Shown in pieces: positions 1 to 5,796 of a DNA stretch of 7,054 nt. The notes beneath the pieces are model-generated. The model was not told where the DNA came from. It did no database searches and saw only the letters and a list, made by a program, of their open reading frames with translations. Source of the stretch: Candidatus Latescibacteria bacterium 4484_181 (lineage in GTDB: Bacteria; Latescibacterota; MVCY01); assembly GCA_002049985.1 (NCBI GenBank), contig MVCY01000033.1, positions 1-7,054 on the forward strand, given 5' to 3'. The position numbers were made by a program, and so were the translations under genes. The stretch's first letter is position 1; each line of letters opens with the position of its first letter.

Positions 1-762
1 ACCGATGAGGTGCTGAACCCAGCGGCTGATCTTGTCATAGATTATGAGTACAAACCCTTCTTTATGCCTCAGCGGAAGACTCTGCTGGGCCTGAGGGGAG
101 AACGGAAATTCTGGGGCCGATCTTCTGCTGGGATGACCTTGCTATACAACAGCGAAACGGCAGTGGAGAAACGAGTGAAGGTTGGTGGAGAACCGACCCG
201 TACCCTGCTTTGGGATACTGACTTTGACTTGAGATTTACTCCCCAATTTATGACACGGGCAGTGAACCTATTACCGCTGGTCAGAACCGATGCTGCATCC
301 TCGCTCAACTTAACGGGAGAGCTCGCCGTAAGTTTGCCCAATCAGAACACCTTGGGCGAGGCTTTTATTGATGATTTTGAAGGAAGTGTCAATCGAGTCT
401 CGCTGGGTGTTTTCAGATCATTGTGGACCAAGTCCAGTGTGCCTGTGGGGGTTGAAGAGAAGAACCGAGGGAGACTGATCTGGTATAACCCCTGGGAGAA
501 AGTTCCGGTGCAACAGATTTGGCCTGGTCGCCAGACCAGCGCACAGGAGCGTGAGGTGCATGTGCTCAATCTTGAATTCATTCCCCAGAATGCAGATTCG
601 TGGGGGGGCATTATGCGCGCCCTGCGGGGTGGAGCTAAGGACTTCTCCAGAGATAGATTCCTGGAGATATGGGTAAGAGGGCAGCAGGGCATCCTTAACA
701 TCGATCTGGGGAACTGGATACCGAGGATAGGGTGCGCTATGGGCAAAGAAACGGGATCTTAG
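1..762 (+). CDS. sprA: SprA, T9SS outer-membrane translocon: upstream fragment (cut at left edge, frameshifted at 3' end)
   Basis: This is the middle part of SprA (Sov in Porphyromonas), the giant outer-membrane barrel through which type IX secretion cargo crosses. The frame is open from base 1, so the true start lies left of the window; 253 codons are visible. Family landmarks appear in the expected order: a DPAAD-like NPAADLVIDYE segment (codons 6-16), EPTRTLLWD (64-72), a pair like NALPLV..(D/E)A.SSL (NLLPLVRTDAASSLNL, 88-103), the hallmark FIDDFEGS (about 122-129), SWGGIM (about 200-205) and FLEIWVRG..GILNIDLG (about 220-237). After DLG the frame runs into unrelated residues and stops at 760-762. 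The SprA-like continuation lies in the -1 frame, so this and the next entry were almost certainly one gene. The identification is strong; whether the break is real or a sequencing or assembly error cannot be decided here. Confidence 0.88.
   Translation, partial: TDEVLNPAADLVIDYEYKPFFMPQRKTLLGLRGERKFWGRSSAGMTLLYNSETAVEKRVKVGGEPTRTLLWDTDFDLRFTPQFMTRAVNLLPLVRTDAASSLNLTGELAVSLPNQNTLGEAFIDDFEGSVNRVSLGVFRSLWTKSSVPVGVEEKNRGRLIWYNPWEKVPVQQIWPGRQTSAQEREVHVLNLEFIPQNADSWGGIMRALRGGAKDFSRDRFLEIWVRGQQGILNIDLGNWIPRIGCAMGKETGS
699..762 (+). other. Frameshift interval within sprA
   Basis: The upstream frame matches SprA through LNIDLG (to base 711), and the -1 frame matches from 711 onward (ELDTEDRVRYG). The -1 frame has a TAA at 696-698 and the upstream frame stops at 760-762, so the shift must lie between. 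The run of four G at 708-711 is the simplest site: a fifth G would restore one continuous reading, LNIDLGELDTED. No canonical -1 slippery heptamer in the correct phase is seen. Loss of a G, or an undercalled homopolymer, is the best explanation. A nearby run of seven G at 602-608 is in frame and reads correctly through SWGGIM. Confidence 0.8.
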
Positions 763-3680
763 ATGAGGATGAAGATACCGGCTTGGACGGCCTTTTCGAC
801 AGGGATGAACCCGGCTACCATCCCCAGACCAATCCCGACCCCAGCGGTGATAACTGGAGCTATAGCTATGAACACAGACATGATTACAGCCACATCAATG
901 GCACTGAAGGAAACAGAGCCGACCCAGATCGCAGTCAAAAGCCAGACACCGAGGATATCAATAACAATGGGTATTTAGACTTAGATAACGATTATTACAG
1001 CTATTCCATTGATCTCTCTACCGACGGGCCAGCCGGCGGCCTCCCCGGCCAGTTTCTGATCGAGGATACCAAATCAAATGGCTGGAGACTGCTTCGAATC
1101 CCCCTCTGGCGAACCGATCTGCACTCTAAGGTGGGATCTGCTGACTCCACCCAGATAGAATTCGTCAGGTTGTGGATAAGTGGCACCGACACTAAGACAA
1201 CTGTCCAGATTGTCTCGATAGACATTGTGGGAAATGATTGGCAGGAACTGCCTGTCGGCGACGGGGAGAGATTAGAGATAATGGTGAAAAATACGCAGGA
1301 GAACGCTGATTATACCTCACCTCCAGGAGTGAAGCAGGAAAGAGATCCCCTGACAGGGGTGCTCAGAAAAGAGCAGTCGTTGGTCCTTAAATTTACTGAA
1401 CTGGGACCTGGCCATCAGGTTGCTGTTTATCGAAGCCTCTTTCAGAAACAGGACTATACCAACTATGAAAAAATGAGGGTATTTGTTCATGGGAGCCCGA
1501 GCAAAACCAATTTTCTCATCCGATTTGGTGCCGATGAGAACAATTACTATCAGGCCTTGGCTCCTCTCCGGCAGGGGTGGAATGATATTGCCATTGATCT
1601 GGTAAGGATTACCCAGTTGAAGGGAGATCAGGCGGATTCGCTAAGGGCTGCCCAGATGGGATATTCCTTGAAGGGGAATCCCTCATTGTCCTCTATCAAG
1701 AGGTTCGAACTGGGGATTATCAATCCTGGAACCGAGCCGATCTCCGGTGAAATCTGGGTGGATGAGCTTCGACTGACCCACCCTAGAAATAGAAGAGGGA
1801 TTGCTGGGCGGGTGAGTGTAGACACTAAGTTCGCTGACTTTCTAAGCTTAAGTGGTAACTATTCCAGGAAAGCCAGTGAATTCCATGGGTTGAGGGAAAA
1901 GACTGGATCAGGTAGCGATGATAGCTCCCAGAATCTGCGGGCCGATTTGAGGGTGGACAAGTTTCTCCCCGTCGGTTGGGGGGTGTCGATCCCCCTGGGC
2001 TTTTCCTGGCAGAAGAGTCTGTCCCGGCCAAGACTTATGCCCTTCTCTGATGTGGTGCTAAGTGATCCGGACAAAGAGAGGACGGTGAACAGGAGGAAGA
2101 CTCTTACGGTCTCCTTCCGCAAACAGGGGACTGCCGCTAACCCCTTCGTTCGCTGGACACTGGACCGGATGAGCGGTAACTTCTCATTCACTGGCCAACA
2201 AGGCAGGTCTCCCCAAATCCCCGAAAGCAGCAGTTGGTCCTATCGGGGAGCCTTCAGCTACGACCTTTCGCCCCGGAGTAAGAAATCCTTCACCATTCTG
2301 AAGAGAAAACTCTACTACCTACCCTCCAAACTTACATTTTCGGCTACAGCAGATAATTCCGGCTCCCGTTCCCAGAATCAATACGGAGCCTGGACAAGGA
2401 GACATAACTTTACCTTAAATCAGAATTTCAGCCTAAACTGGGGTCTCCTGAAAGGTCTTTCTTGGGAATACACTCTGAAGACCAAAAGAGACCTACGCAC
2501 CAATTTAGATCTAAGCTTGCAGAACCTGCGATTGGGGGATGAGGTACATCGGGATCAAACAGTTTCTGTCAATTTTCGACCTGGTTGGCCGGATTGGGTC
2601 CAGCAGGACTATTCCTATCGGACCACCTACACCGAAGAGAGTCGATCCCGGTTTCAGGCCGGAGAACAGAGAGGAAAAGATGCCCAGGTGAAAGGTACAC
2701 TGTCTGCCAGATTTACCCTACAGTTACCAAAGCTGCTGAATTCAATCAAGTTGAAGGAGGTTGGCAGCAAGGTCCAGCCCCTCAGCGGGTCGTATTCTTA
2801 TAGCCACAGTTCCAGGGATTTTGGTCTTCTGAGGCATCCTTGCATAGGCTATCAGTTGGGGTTCTCCGGCAAGCCGAAGGTGGGGAGCGATCCGTCTGTT
2901 AGCCAGCGGAATAGCAGCTCCTCTTCCCGTAAAGCAGACATTAGCACTGGGATAAAACTTCTGCCCCGCCTTAACCTGAAGGCAAAGTGTGGATACAAAT
3001 ATTCCTCAAGTAGGACTTCCAGCAGCTTTATCAGTAGCCGTACCATCACTGTGCCAGGGCTTACTCTCAGGTGGGACGGTTTGGAGAGGCTGTTTTTTCT
3101 CCAGAGCCTGACCAGAAATTCAAATTTAAATTCCAGCTACCAGCGGGAGCTGTTCAAGAAAGGAGCTCCGGAGCTTCGAGGGAAGGCTCTTCTCTCGAGT
3201 TCGCAGAAGAACAATTTTAGTCCTCTTTTCAGTTGGGTCGCCACTTGGAACAACGGTATTAGGTCAACCCTGAATTTCAGCACCAGTTCCTCCTCAACTA
3301 CCGATTACAGAAATGGAGTGGTCAGTGGGACTACCAATTCAAAGACCTCAAGCTTGACGCTATCTCTCAGCTATTCCCTCAGTGCCCAGCGGGGAATCAA
3401 ACTCCCCCTTTGGGGTAATATCCGGTTAAAGAGTAATCTGGACTTGGCTGCCAGCCTTGCATTAAAGAGCAATTACAGAGAAATAGGGCGCGGGTCATTG
3501 CCCCCTATGCCACAACAAAACGAGCGGACTTGGTCGGTGAACTCGAAGATGAGCTATCAGTTCAGCCGGAAGTTCACCGGAGGAGCGAAGGTGGAGGTTT
3601 CAAACCGAAAGGATAGACTGAGGAACACCACCCGCAAGGTGCGAGAGGTGGGATTCTGGGGAGAGTTAAGATTTGATTAA
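732..3680 (+). CDS. sprA: SprA, T9SS outer-membrane translocon: downstream fragment with the rest of the barrel
   Basis: This is the C-terminal part of SprA in the frame -1 to the preceding fragment. Homology begins before the first start codon (GTG 732): the frame is open from 699 and reads ELDTEDRVRYG from 711. Landmarks are an acidic NGILDEDEDTGLDG block (residues 7-20), INGTEGN (55-61), DTEDINNNGYLD (72-83), TSPPGV, EQSLVL, MRVFVHG (from 248) and IWVDELRL (341-348). From about residue 355 to 982 the protein is Ser/Asn/Thr-rich with alternating hydrophobic strands, as expected for an outer-membrane barrel, and it ends in a strand-like WGELRFD. The two fragments together give roughly 1,230 residues, about the C-terminal half of a family whose members reach about 2,400. 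A GAGG at 723-726 lies 5 nt before the GTG, but there is no signal peptide, so independent translation would not give an exported protein. It is followed 36 nt later by the ComEA-like gene. Confidence 0.88.
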   Translation: MRYGQRNGILDEDEDTGLDGLFDRDEPGYHPQTNPDPSGDNWSYSYEHRHDYSHINGTEGNRADPDRSQKPDTEDINNNGYLDLDNDYYSYSIDLSTDGPAGGLPGQFLIEDTKSNGWRLLRIPLWRTDLHSKVGSADSTQIEFVRLWISGTDTKTTVQIVSIDIVGNDWQELPVGDGERLEIMVKNTQENADYTSPPGVKQERDPLTGVLRKEQSLVLKFTELGPGHQVAVYRSLFQKQDYTNYEKMRVFVHGSPSKTNFLIRFGADENNYYQALAPLRQGWNDIAIDLVRITQLKGDQADSLRAAQMGYSLKGNPSLSSIKRFELGIINPGTEPISGEIWVDELRLTHPRNRRGIAGRVSVDTKFADFLSLSGNYSRKASEFHGLREKTGSGSDDSSQNLRADLRVDKFLPVGWGVSIPLGFSWQKSLSRPRLMPFSDVVLSDPDKERTVNRRKTLTVSFRKQGTAANPFVRWTLDRMSGNFSFTGQQGRSPQIPESSSWSYRGAFSYDLSPRSKKSFTILKRKLYYLPSKLTFSATADNSGSRSQNQYGAWTRRHNFTLNQNFSLNWGLLKGLSWEYTLKTKRDLRTNLDLSLQNLRLGDEVHRDQTVSVNFRPGWPDWVQQDYSYRTTYTEESRSRFQAGEQRGKDAQVKGTLSARFTLQLPKLLNSIKLKEVGSKVQPLSGSYSYSHSSRDFGLLRHPCIGYQLGFSGKPKVGSDPSVSQRNSSSSSRKADISTGIKLLPRLNLKAKCGYKYSSSRTSSSFISSRTITVPGLTLRWDGLERLFFLQSLTRNSNLNSSYQRELFKKGAPELRGKALLSSSQKNNFSPLFSWVATWNNGIRSTLNFSTSSSSTTDYRNGVVSGTTNSKTSSLTLSLSYSLSAQRGIKLPLWGNIRLKSNLDLAASLALKSNYREIGRGSLPPMPQQNERTWSVNSKMSYQFSRKFTGGAKVEVSNRKDRLRNTTRKVREVGFWGELRFD

Positions 3681-3702
3681 AGAGGATGAGAGAGGGGAAA
3701 AA

Positions 3703-3710
3703 GAGAGGGG
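3703..3710 (+). promoter_or_regulatory. Ribosome binding site for the ComEA-like gene
   Basis: GAGAGGGG lies 6 nt before GTG 3717 and supports that non-ATG start. The same 8-mer occurs at 3690-3697, inside a purine-only stretch between the sprA stop and this start. Confidence 0.55.
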
Positions 3711-3716
3711 CTGAAG

Positions 3717-4088
3717 GTGTTTTCTTTAAGCAGGAAAGAACAGGTTGCCATTTGTTTTCTAATATTCTGTCTATTAGTAGGAGGGGGTATCTCCCTTTGG
3801 GATTACTATTATCCGCGAAAGTTTAGCGATTTGAAAGTTGTCCCGGGCAACCCACCTTCACCGGATTCTCTGGTCTACAGTTCGACAGGGAAATTGGACA
3901 TTAACTCTGCAACGGCCCAGCAATTGGCTTCCTTGCCGGGAATTGGTCCCAAGATAGCCCAGCGCATCATTCAGTGGAGAGAAAAAAACGGTCCCTTTGA
4001 AACCACAGCAGATCTGAAGAAAGTGAAGGGAGTTGGGGATAAGATTCTCAGCAGATTGATTCCATTAATTGAGACACAACAGAGATAA
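3717..4088 (+). CDS. ComEA-family helix-hairpin-helix protein, membrane anchored
   Basis: This 123-residue protein has a short basic N-terminus, one membrane segment (about residues 10-28), a short Pro/Ser-rich linker (about 33-58) and a C-terminal ComEA-type tandem helix-hairpin-helix domain (59-119). The domain starts KLDINSATAQQL and has two hairpins, LPGIGPKIA (73-81) and VKGVGDKIL (103-111), separated by IIQWREKNGPF. ComEA proteins bind double-stranded DNA without sequence specificity in the periplasm during natural transformation, and short forms without an SLBB domain are common. The start is GTG at 3717, with GAGAGGGG (3703-3710) 6 nt upstream; the SprA stop at 3678-3680 is in the same frame and limits extension. 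Gaps of 36 nt to sprA and 19 nt to the next gene suggest co-transcription. A DNA-uptake role is inferred from the family; related small proteins of unknown role share this domain. Confidence 0.85.
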   Translation: MFSLSRKEQVAICFLIFCLLVGGGISLWDYYYPRKFSDLKVVPGNPPSPDSLVYSSTGKLDINSATAQQLASLPGIGPKIAQRIIQWREKNGPFETTADLKKVKGVGDKILSRLIPLIETQQR

Positions 4089-4093
4089 TGAAC

Positions 4094-4099
4094 GGAGGA
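4094..4099 (+). promoter_or_regulatory. Ribosome binding site for the pilin-like gene
   Basis: GGAGGA lies 8 nt before ATG 4108. It decides the start in favour of ATG 4108 over an in-frame TTG at 4069, which lies inside the ComEA-like gene and has no such motif. Confidence 0.7.
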
Positions 4100-4107
4100 G
4101 CAATCAG

Positions 4108-4458
4108 ATGTTAAGGTGGGCAGTGGTACGGAAACTCTTAATTGTCGCCTTGTCCGCCGCCTTAGTGGCAGCTATCGTTGTCCCTGGATACAAGATAGAA
4201 AAACAGCAGCAGACCCAACAGACCTGTCGACGTCGCTTAGAGCAGATAGTGAAAGCACAAGAGAGGTATTTCGCCCAACACGGGAAATATGCTTCTGAAC
4301 TGACAGAACTCATCGGGGATAGCCTAAATTTCACCTGTCCCCAGAACGATTCCCCTTTTGTCCTACAAGCAGCGGATTCTCTGCACTATAAGGTTTCTTG
4401 TCCTAATGGACACGGATGGGTCAGCAACGAGACGGCGAGCTGGAAGCTGGAGGAGTAG
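4108..4458 (+). CDS. Small single-pass membrane protein with a pilin-like N-terminal helix
   Basis: No named family is assigned with confidence. The 116-residue product has a basic N-terminus and one hydrophobic helix (about 9-26) followed by a polar, Gln-rich helix. The helix aligns closely with type IV pilins: KLLIVALSAALVAAIVVPGY matches the pilin segment from Glu5, and P26 falls exactly at pilin proline 22. The prepilin-peptidase signature is absent: the residue before the cleavage point is W4 rather than Gly, and Glu5 is replaced by K9. Next come ERYFAQHGKYASELTEL (52-68), which resembles the Y(Y/F)AQ.G.Y...L.EL stretch of many minor pilins, and two Cys-Pro pairs, C77-P78 and C98-P99 followed by NGHG; C40 is the third cysteine. 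A C-P...C.(N)GHG tail is seen in some pilin-like proteins of environmental phyla. It probably acts at the inner membrane with its globular part in the periplasm. It lies 19 nt after the ComEA-like gene, consistent with one operon. Confidence 0.75.
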   Translation: MLRWAVVRKLLIVALSAALVAAIVVPGYKIEKQQQTQQTCRRRLEQIVKAQERYFAQHGKYASELTELIGDSLNFTCPQNDSPFVLQAADSLHYKVSCPNGHGWVSNETASWKLEE

Positions 4459-4515
4459 CCCCTTTACCTCGATTTTGCCCGGTCGAAGAATATGCTGCCT
4501 AAAGATTTCATTTAG

Positions 4516-4598
4516 AGATCACAGAGAAGATAGAGATAAATTTCTAATATGTGCAACCTTTGGCTTTCAATACATCCCCTGTGATCTGCAGCTTTTTT
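4516..4598 (+). other. Long-loop inverted repeat followed by a T-tract
   Basis: AGATCACAG (4516-4524) is perfectly complementary to CTGTGATCT (4579-4587), enclosing 54 nt. Inside, TAGAGA (4531-4536) and TTTCTA (4541-4546) can form a small hairpin with a 4-nt loop and one G-U pair. GCAGC and six T (4593-4598) follow. It could be a structured RNA element or an unusual terminator of the upstream operon; the loop is long for a simple intrinsic terminator. Confidence 0.35.
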
Positions 4599-4671
4599 CG
4601 CGGTAAAATGGCATGGATATAAGTCTCTTAGGAGTGGACACAGATTTAGGTGAGATAGGATTCCCTTTCTT

Positions 4672-4699
4672 GCTCTATCATTATGATAGGGTTTCTTTG
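4672..4699 (+). terminator. Candidate intrinsic terminator
   Basis: CTCTATCA (4673-4680), loop TTA (4681-4683) and TGATAGGG (4684-4691) form an 8-bp hairpin with one G-U pair, followed by the T-rich TTTCTTTG (4692-4699). It lies about 215 nt after the pilin-like gene and about 115 nt before pilM. The stem is AT-rich and therefore weak, and the T-tract is broken by a C. Confidence 0.4.
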
Positions 4700-4704
4700 T
4701 AAGC

Positions 4705-4734
4705 TTCGCGGTCAATTGCGGGTTTTTGTATATT
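4705..4734 (+). promoter_or_regulatory. Weak promoter candidate for pilM-pilN-rsmD
   Basis: TATATT (4729-4734) overlaps TATTAT (4731-4736), and either could serve as a -10 element. With TATATT, the -35 would be TTCGCG (4705-4710) at 18-nt spacing, which matches the consensus at only three positions. The position fits: just after the candidate terminator and about 80 nt before the pilM start. Bacteroidota-type promoters differ from the E. coli consensus, so this is tentative. Confidence 0.25.
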
Positions 4735-4750
4735 ATCGAATTTCCGGTTC

Positions 4751-4792
4751 TCTAAGTCAAGGCTCTGACAGTTGTGAAAGTGAGGGCTTAGA
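4751..4792 (+). promoter_or_regulatory. Leader hairpin just upstream of pilM
   Basis: TCTAAGTC (4751-4758) pairs with GGCTTAGA (4785-4792), with one G-U pair. The stem can continue as CTC (4763-4765) with GAG (4782-4784) across a 4-nt bulge, leaving a 16-nt loop. It ends 8 nt before the pilM ribosome binding site and would be close to the 5' end of a transcript started at the promoter candidate. Confidence 0.4.
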
Positions 4793-4800
4793 AGAACAGT

Positions 4801-4806
4801 GAGGAG
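4801..4806 (+). promoter_or_regulatory. Ribosome binding site for pilM
   Basis: GAGGAG lies 6 nt before TTG 4813. An in-frame TAA at 4807-4809 sits between them, so TTG 4813 is the earliest possible start. Confidence 0.7.
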
Positions 4807-4812
4807 TAATCG

Positions 4813-5784
4813 TTGGCAAGAGAAAGGCCAAACAGTGCACTGGGAGTCTGTTTAACCCAAAGGTCTCTAAGGGTGACCCTTCTGGTTGCTGAAGGAAGAA
4901 GCTTATTTCTCAATAACTTGGAATATTCCCCTTTGCCCAATGGCAGTTTGATTCAAAAACTTCCAGAGGAGAAACAATGGAGCGATCTGGTCTGTTGGTT
5001 TAAGTCTGTAGTCAGCAAATGGGACTTTAAGGCAGATGAGATAGTTTTTTCTTTCGGGGGAGGCCCTATTTTTGTTAAACAGATGCCTGCCTCAAGGAAA
5101 AAGGATAAAGGTACAATACTGCGTGAGTTGGAACATTCTCTCTCTTCTCCAAGCGAGGAATATGTATTCGATTTCTATTTCTCGAAGCAGATGGTTTTTA
5201 CCGTGGGTATGCGGAAAGGACTTCTTGATGTGTTTAAAACCTTGTTTCAAGAAGCAGGTCTCCCACTGACCGTGGTAGATGCTTCCCCCTTTGCCTTATT
5301 TAATCTAGCCGAGTGCACCGGCGTTCTCCCTACAAAGCAGACAGTTGCCATTCTATGTTTAGAAGAATCTTTTGCCTTGTTGATACTTGTTTTGGGGGAT
5401 ACTTTGCTGTGGACAGAAAGTCTGCTCTATCCCCCAGACATTTTGGTAGAGAGTCCAGAAGAGTTGAGGAGACAAGACACCTTTACCAAACGACTTTGCG
5501 CCAAGATACGGTTGAGTCTGAATAGGCGGGAAAGGTTTTATTCTCCCAAAGGGCAATCTTCTGTCCCATTTGGTGTTAGTCGGATACTGTTGTGTGGACT
5601 CCTTGCAGAGGCAGAAGGGGTAAGAAGCCTGCTTTCTTCAGACCTAAGATGCCCCGTCGACATCCTTGACCCCTTCAGCAGGCTCAGTAAAGAGAAGTTC
5701 GGTAGGAGCCCAGATAGAGAGATTCTACCCAAGAGTGCTTTCGCTCTCAGCACGGGACTGGCTTATCGGGGACTGTTGAAGTGA
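4813..5784 (+). CDS. pilM: PilM-like type IV pilus assembly protein (actin-like fold), divergent
   Basis: PilM is a cytoplasmic actin-like protein that binds the N-terminal peptide of PilN and links the pilus motor to the inner-membrane platform; GspL of type II secretion has a similar part. The 323-residue length is close to usual, about 350. Supporting features are an N-terminal SALGVCLTQRSLRV strand pair (8-21), VVDASPFALFN (154-164), which matches the VVDxxPxAL motif of PilM, VDILDPF (282-288), which matches the PVExxNPF segment, and a C-terminal ALSTGLAYRGL. The next gene begins MIKINLL, the PilN signature. Nucleotide-binding motifs are eroded: the usual GIDIGS is GVCLTQ (11-16), and the usual GG near the C-terminus is CGLLAE (261-266). 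Loss of ATP binding is therefore possible. The start is TTG, fixed by an upstream stop and a GAGGAG site. It could instead belong to a related secretion system. No membrane segment is seen. Confidence 0.72.
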   Translation: MARERPNSALGVCLTQRSLRVTLLVAEGRSLFLNNLEYSPLPNGSLIQKLPEEKQWSDLVCWFKSVVSKWDFKADEIVFSFGGGPIFVKQMPASRKKDKGTILRELEHSLSSPSEEYVFDFYFSKQMVFTVGMRKGLLDVFKTLFQEAGLPLTVVDASPFALFNLAECTGVLPTKQTVAILCLEESFALLILVLGDTLLWTESLLYPPDILVESPEELRRQDTFTKRLCAKIRLSLNRRERFYSPKGQSSVPFGVSRILLCGLLAEAEGVRSLLSSDLRCPVDILDPFSRLSKEKFGRSPDREILPKSAFALSTGLAYRGLLK

Positions 5785-5796
5785 GGACAGGACAAG

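Larger units (their letters stand above)
4459..4812. other. Intergenic region between the two operons
   Basis: This 354-nt stretch has no convincing gene. It is visibly richer in A and T than its flanks and contains several inverted repeats: 4516-4524 with 4579-4587, 4673-4691, and 4751-4758 with 4785-4792, plus a weak promoter-like TATATTAT at 4729-4736. A 29-codon open frame at 4613-4702 has no ribosome binding site. The region probably ends the sprA-comEA-pilin transcript and starts the pilM-pilN-rsmD transcript. Confidence 0.6.

Noticed and set aside
602..608. Run of seven G as a frameshift site
   Set aside because: The frame reads through correctly into SWGGIM, a conserved SprA motif, so no shift occurs here.
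703..720. Programmed -1 ribosomal frameshift at CTGGGGAAC
   Set aside because: No canonical X XXY YYZ heptamer in phase, and no obvious stem-loop immediately after it. A homopolymer indel is simpler.
732..734. GTG 732 as the start of an independent gene with GAGG upstream
   Set aside because: SprA similarity continues upstream of it in the same frame to 711, and the product would have no export signal. A frameshift explains it better.
342..746. Open frames on the minus strand opposite sprA (for example 342-746 and 1859-2191)
   Set aside because: They lie entirely opposite well-supported SprA coding sequence, lack recognisable domains, and look like shadow frames.
4069..4107. TTG 4069 as an earlier start of the pilin-like gene
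   Set aside because: It would overlap the ComEA-like gene, has no ribosome binding site, and adds a charged 13-residue extension, whereas ATG 4108 has GGAGGA at good spacing.
4459..4510. Possible riboswitch or tRNA remnant after the pilin-like gene
   Set aside because: No cloverleaf, no recognisable GEMM, cobalamin, TPP or similar conserved core could be found by eye.
4613..4702. A 29-codon open frame (starts MDISLLGVDTDLG) between the two operons, faintly like the LLGIDIG start of PilM proteins
   Set aside because: There is no ribosome binding site upstream, it overlaps the candidate terminator, and the resemblance covers only a few residues. It may be chance.
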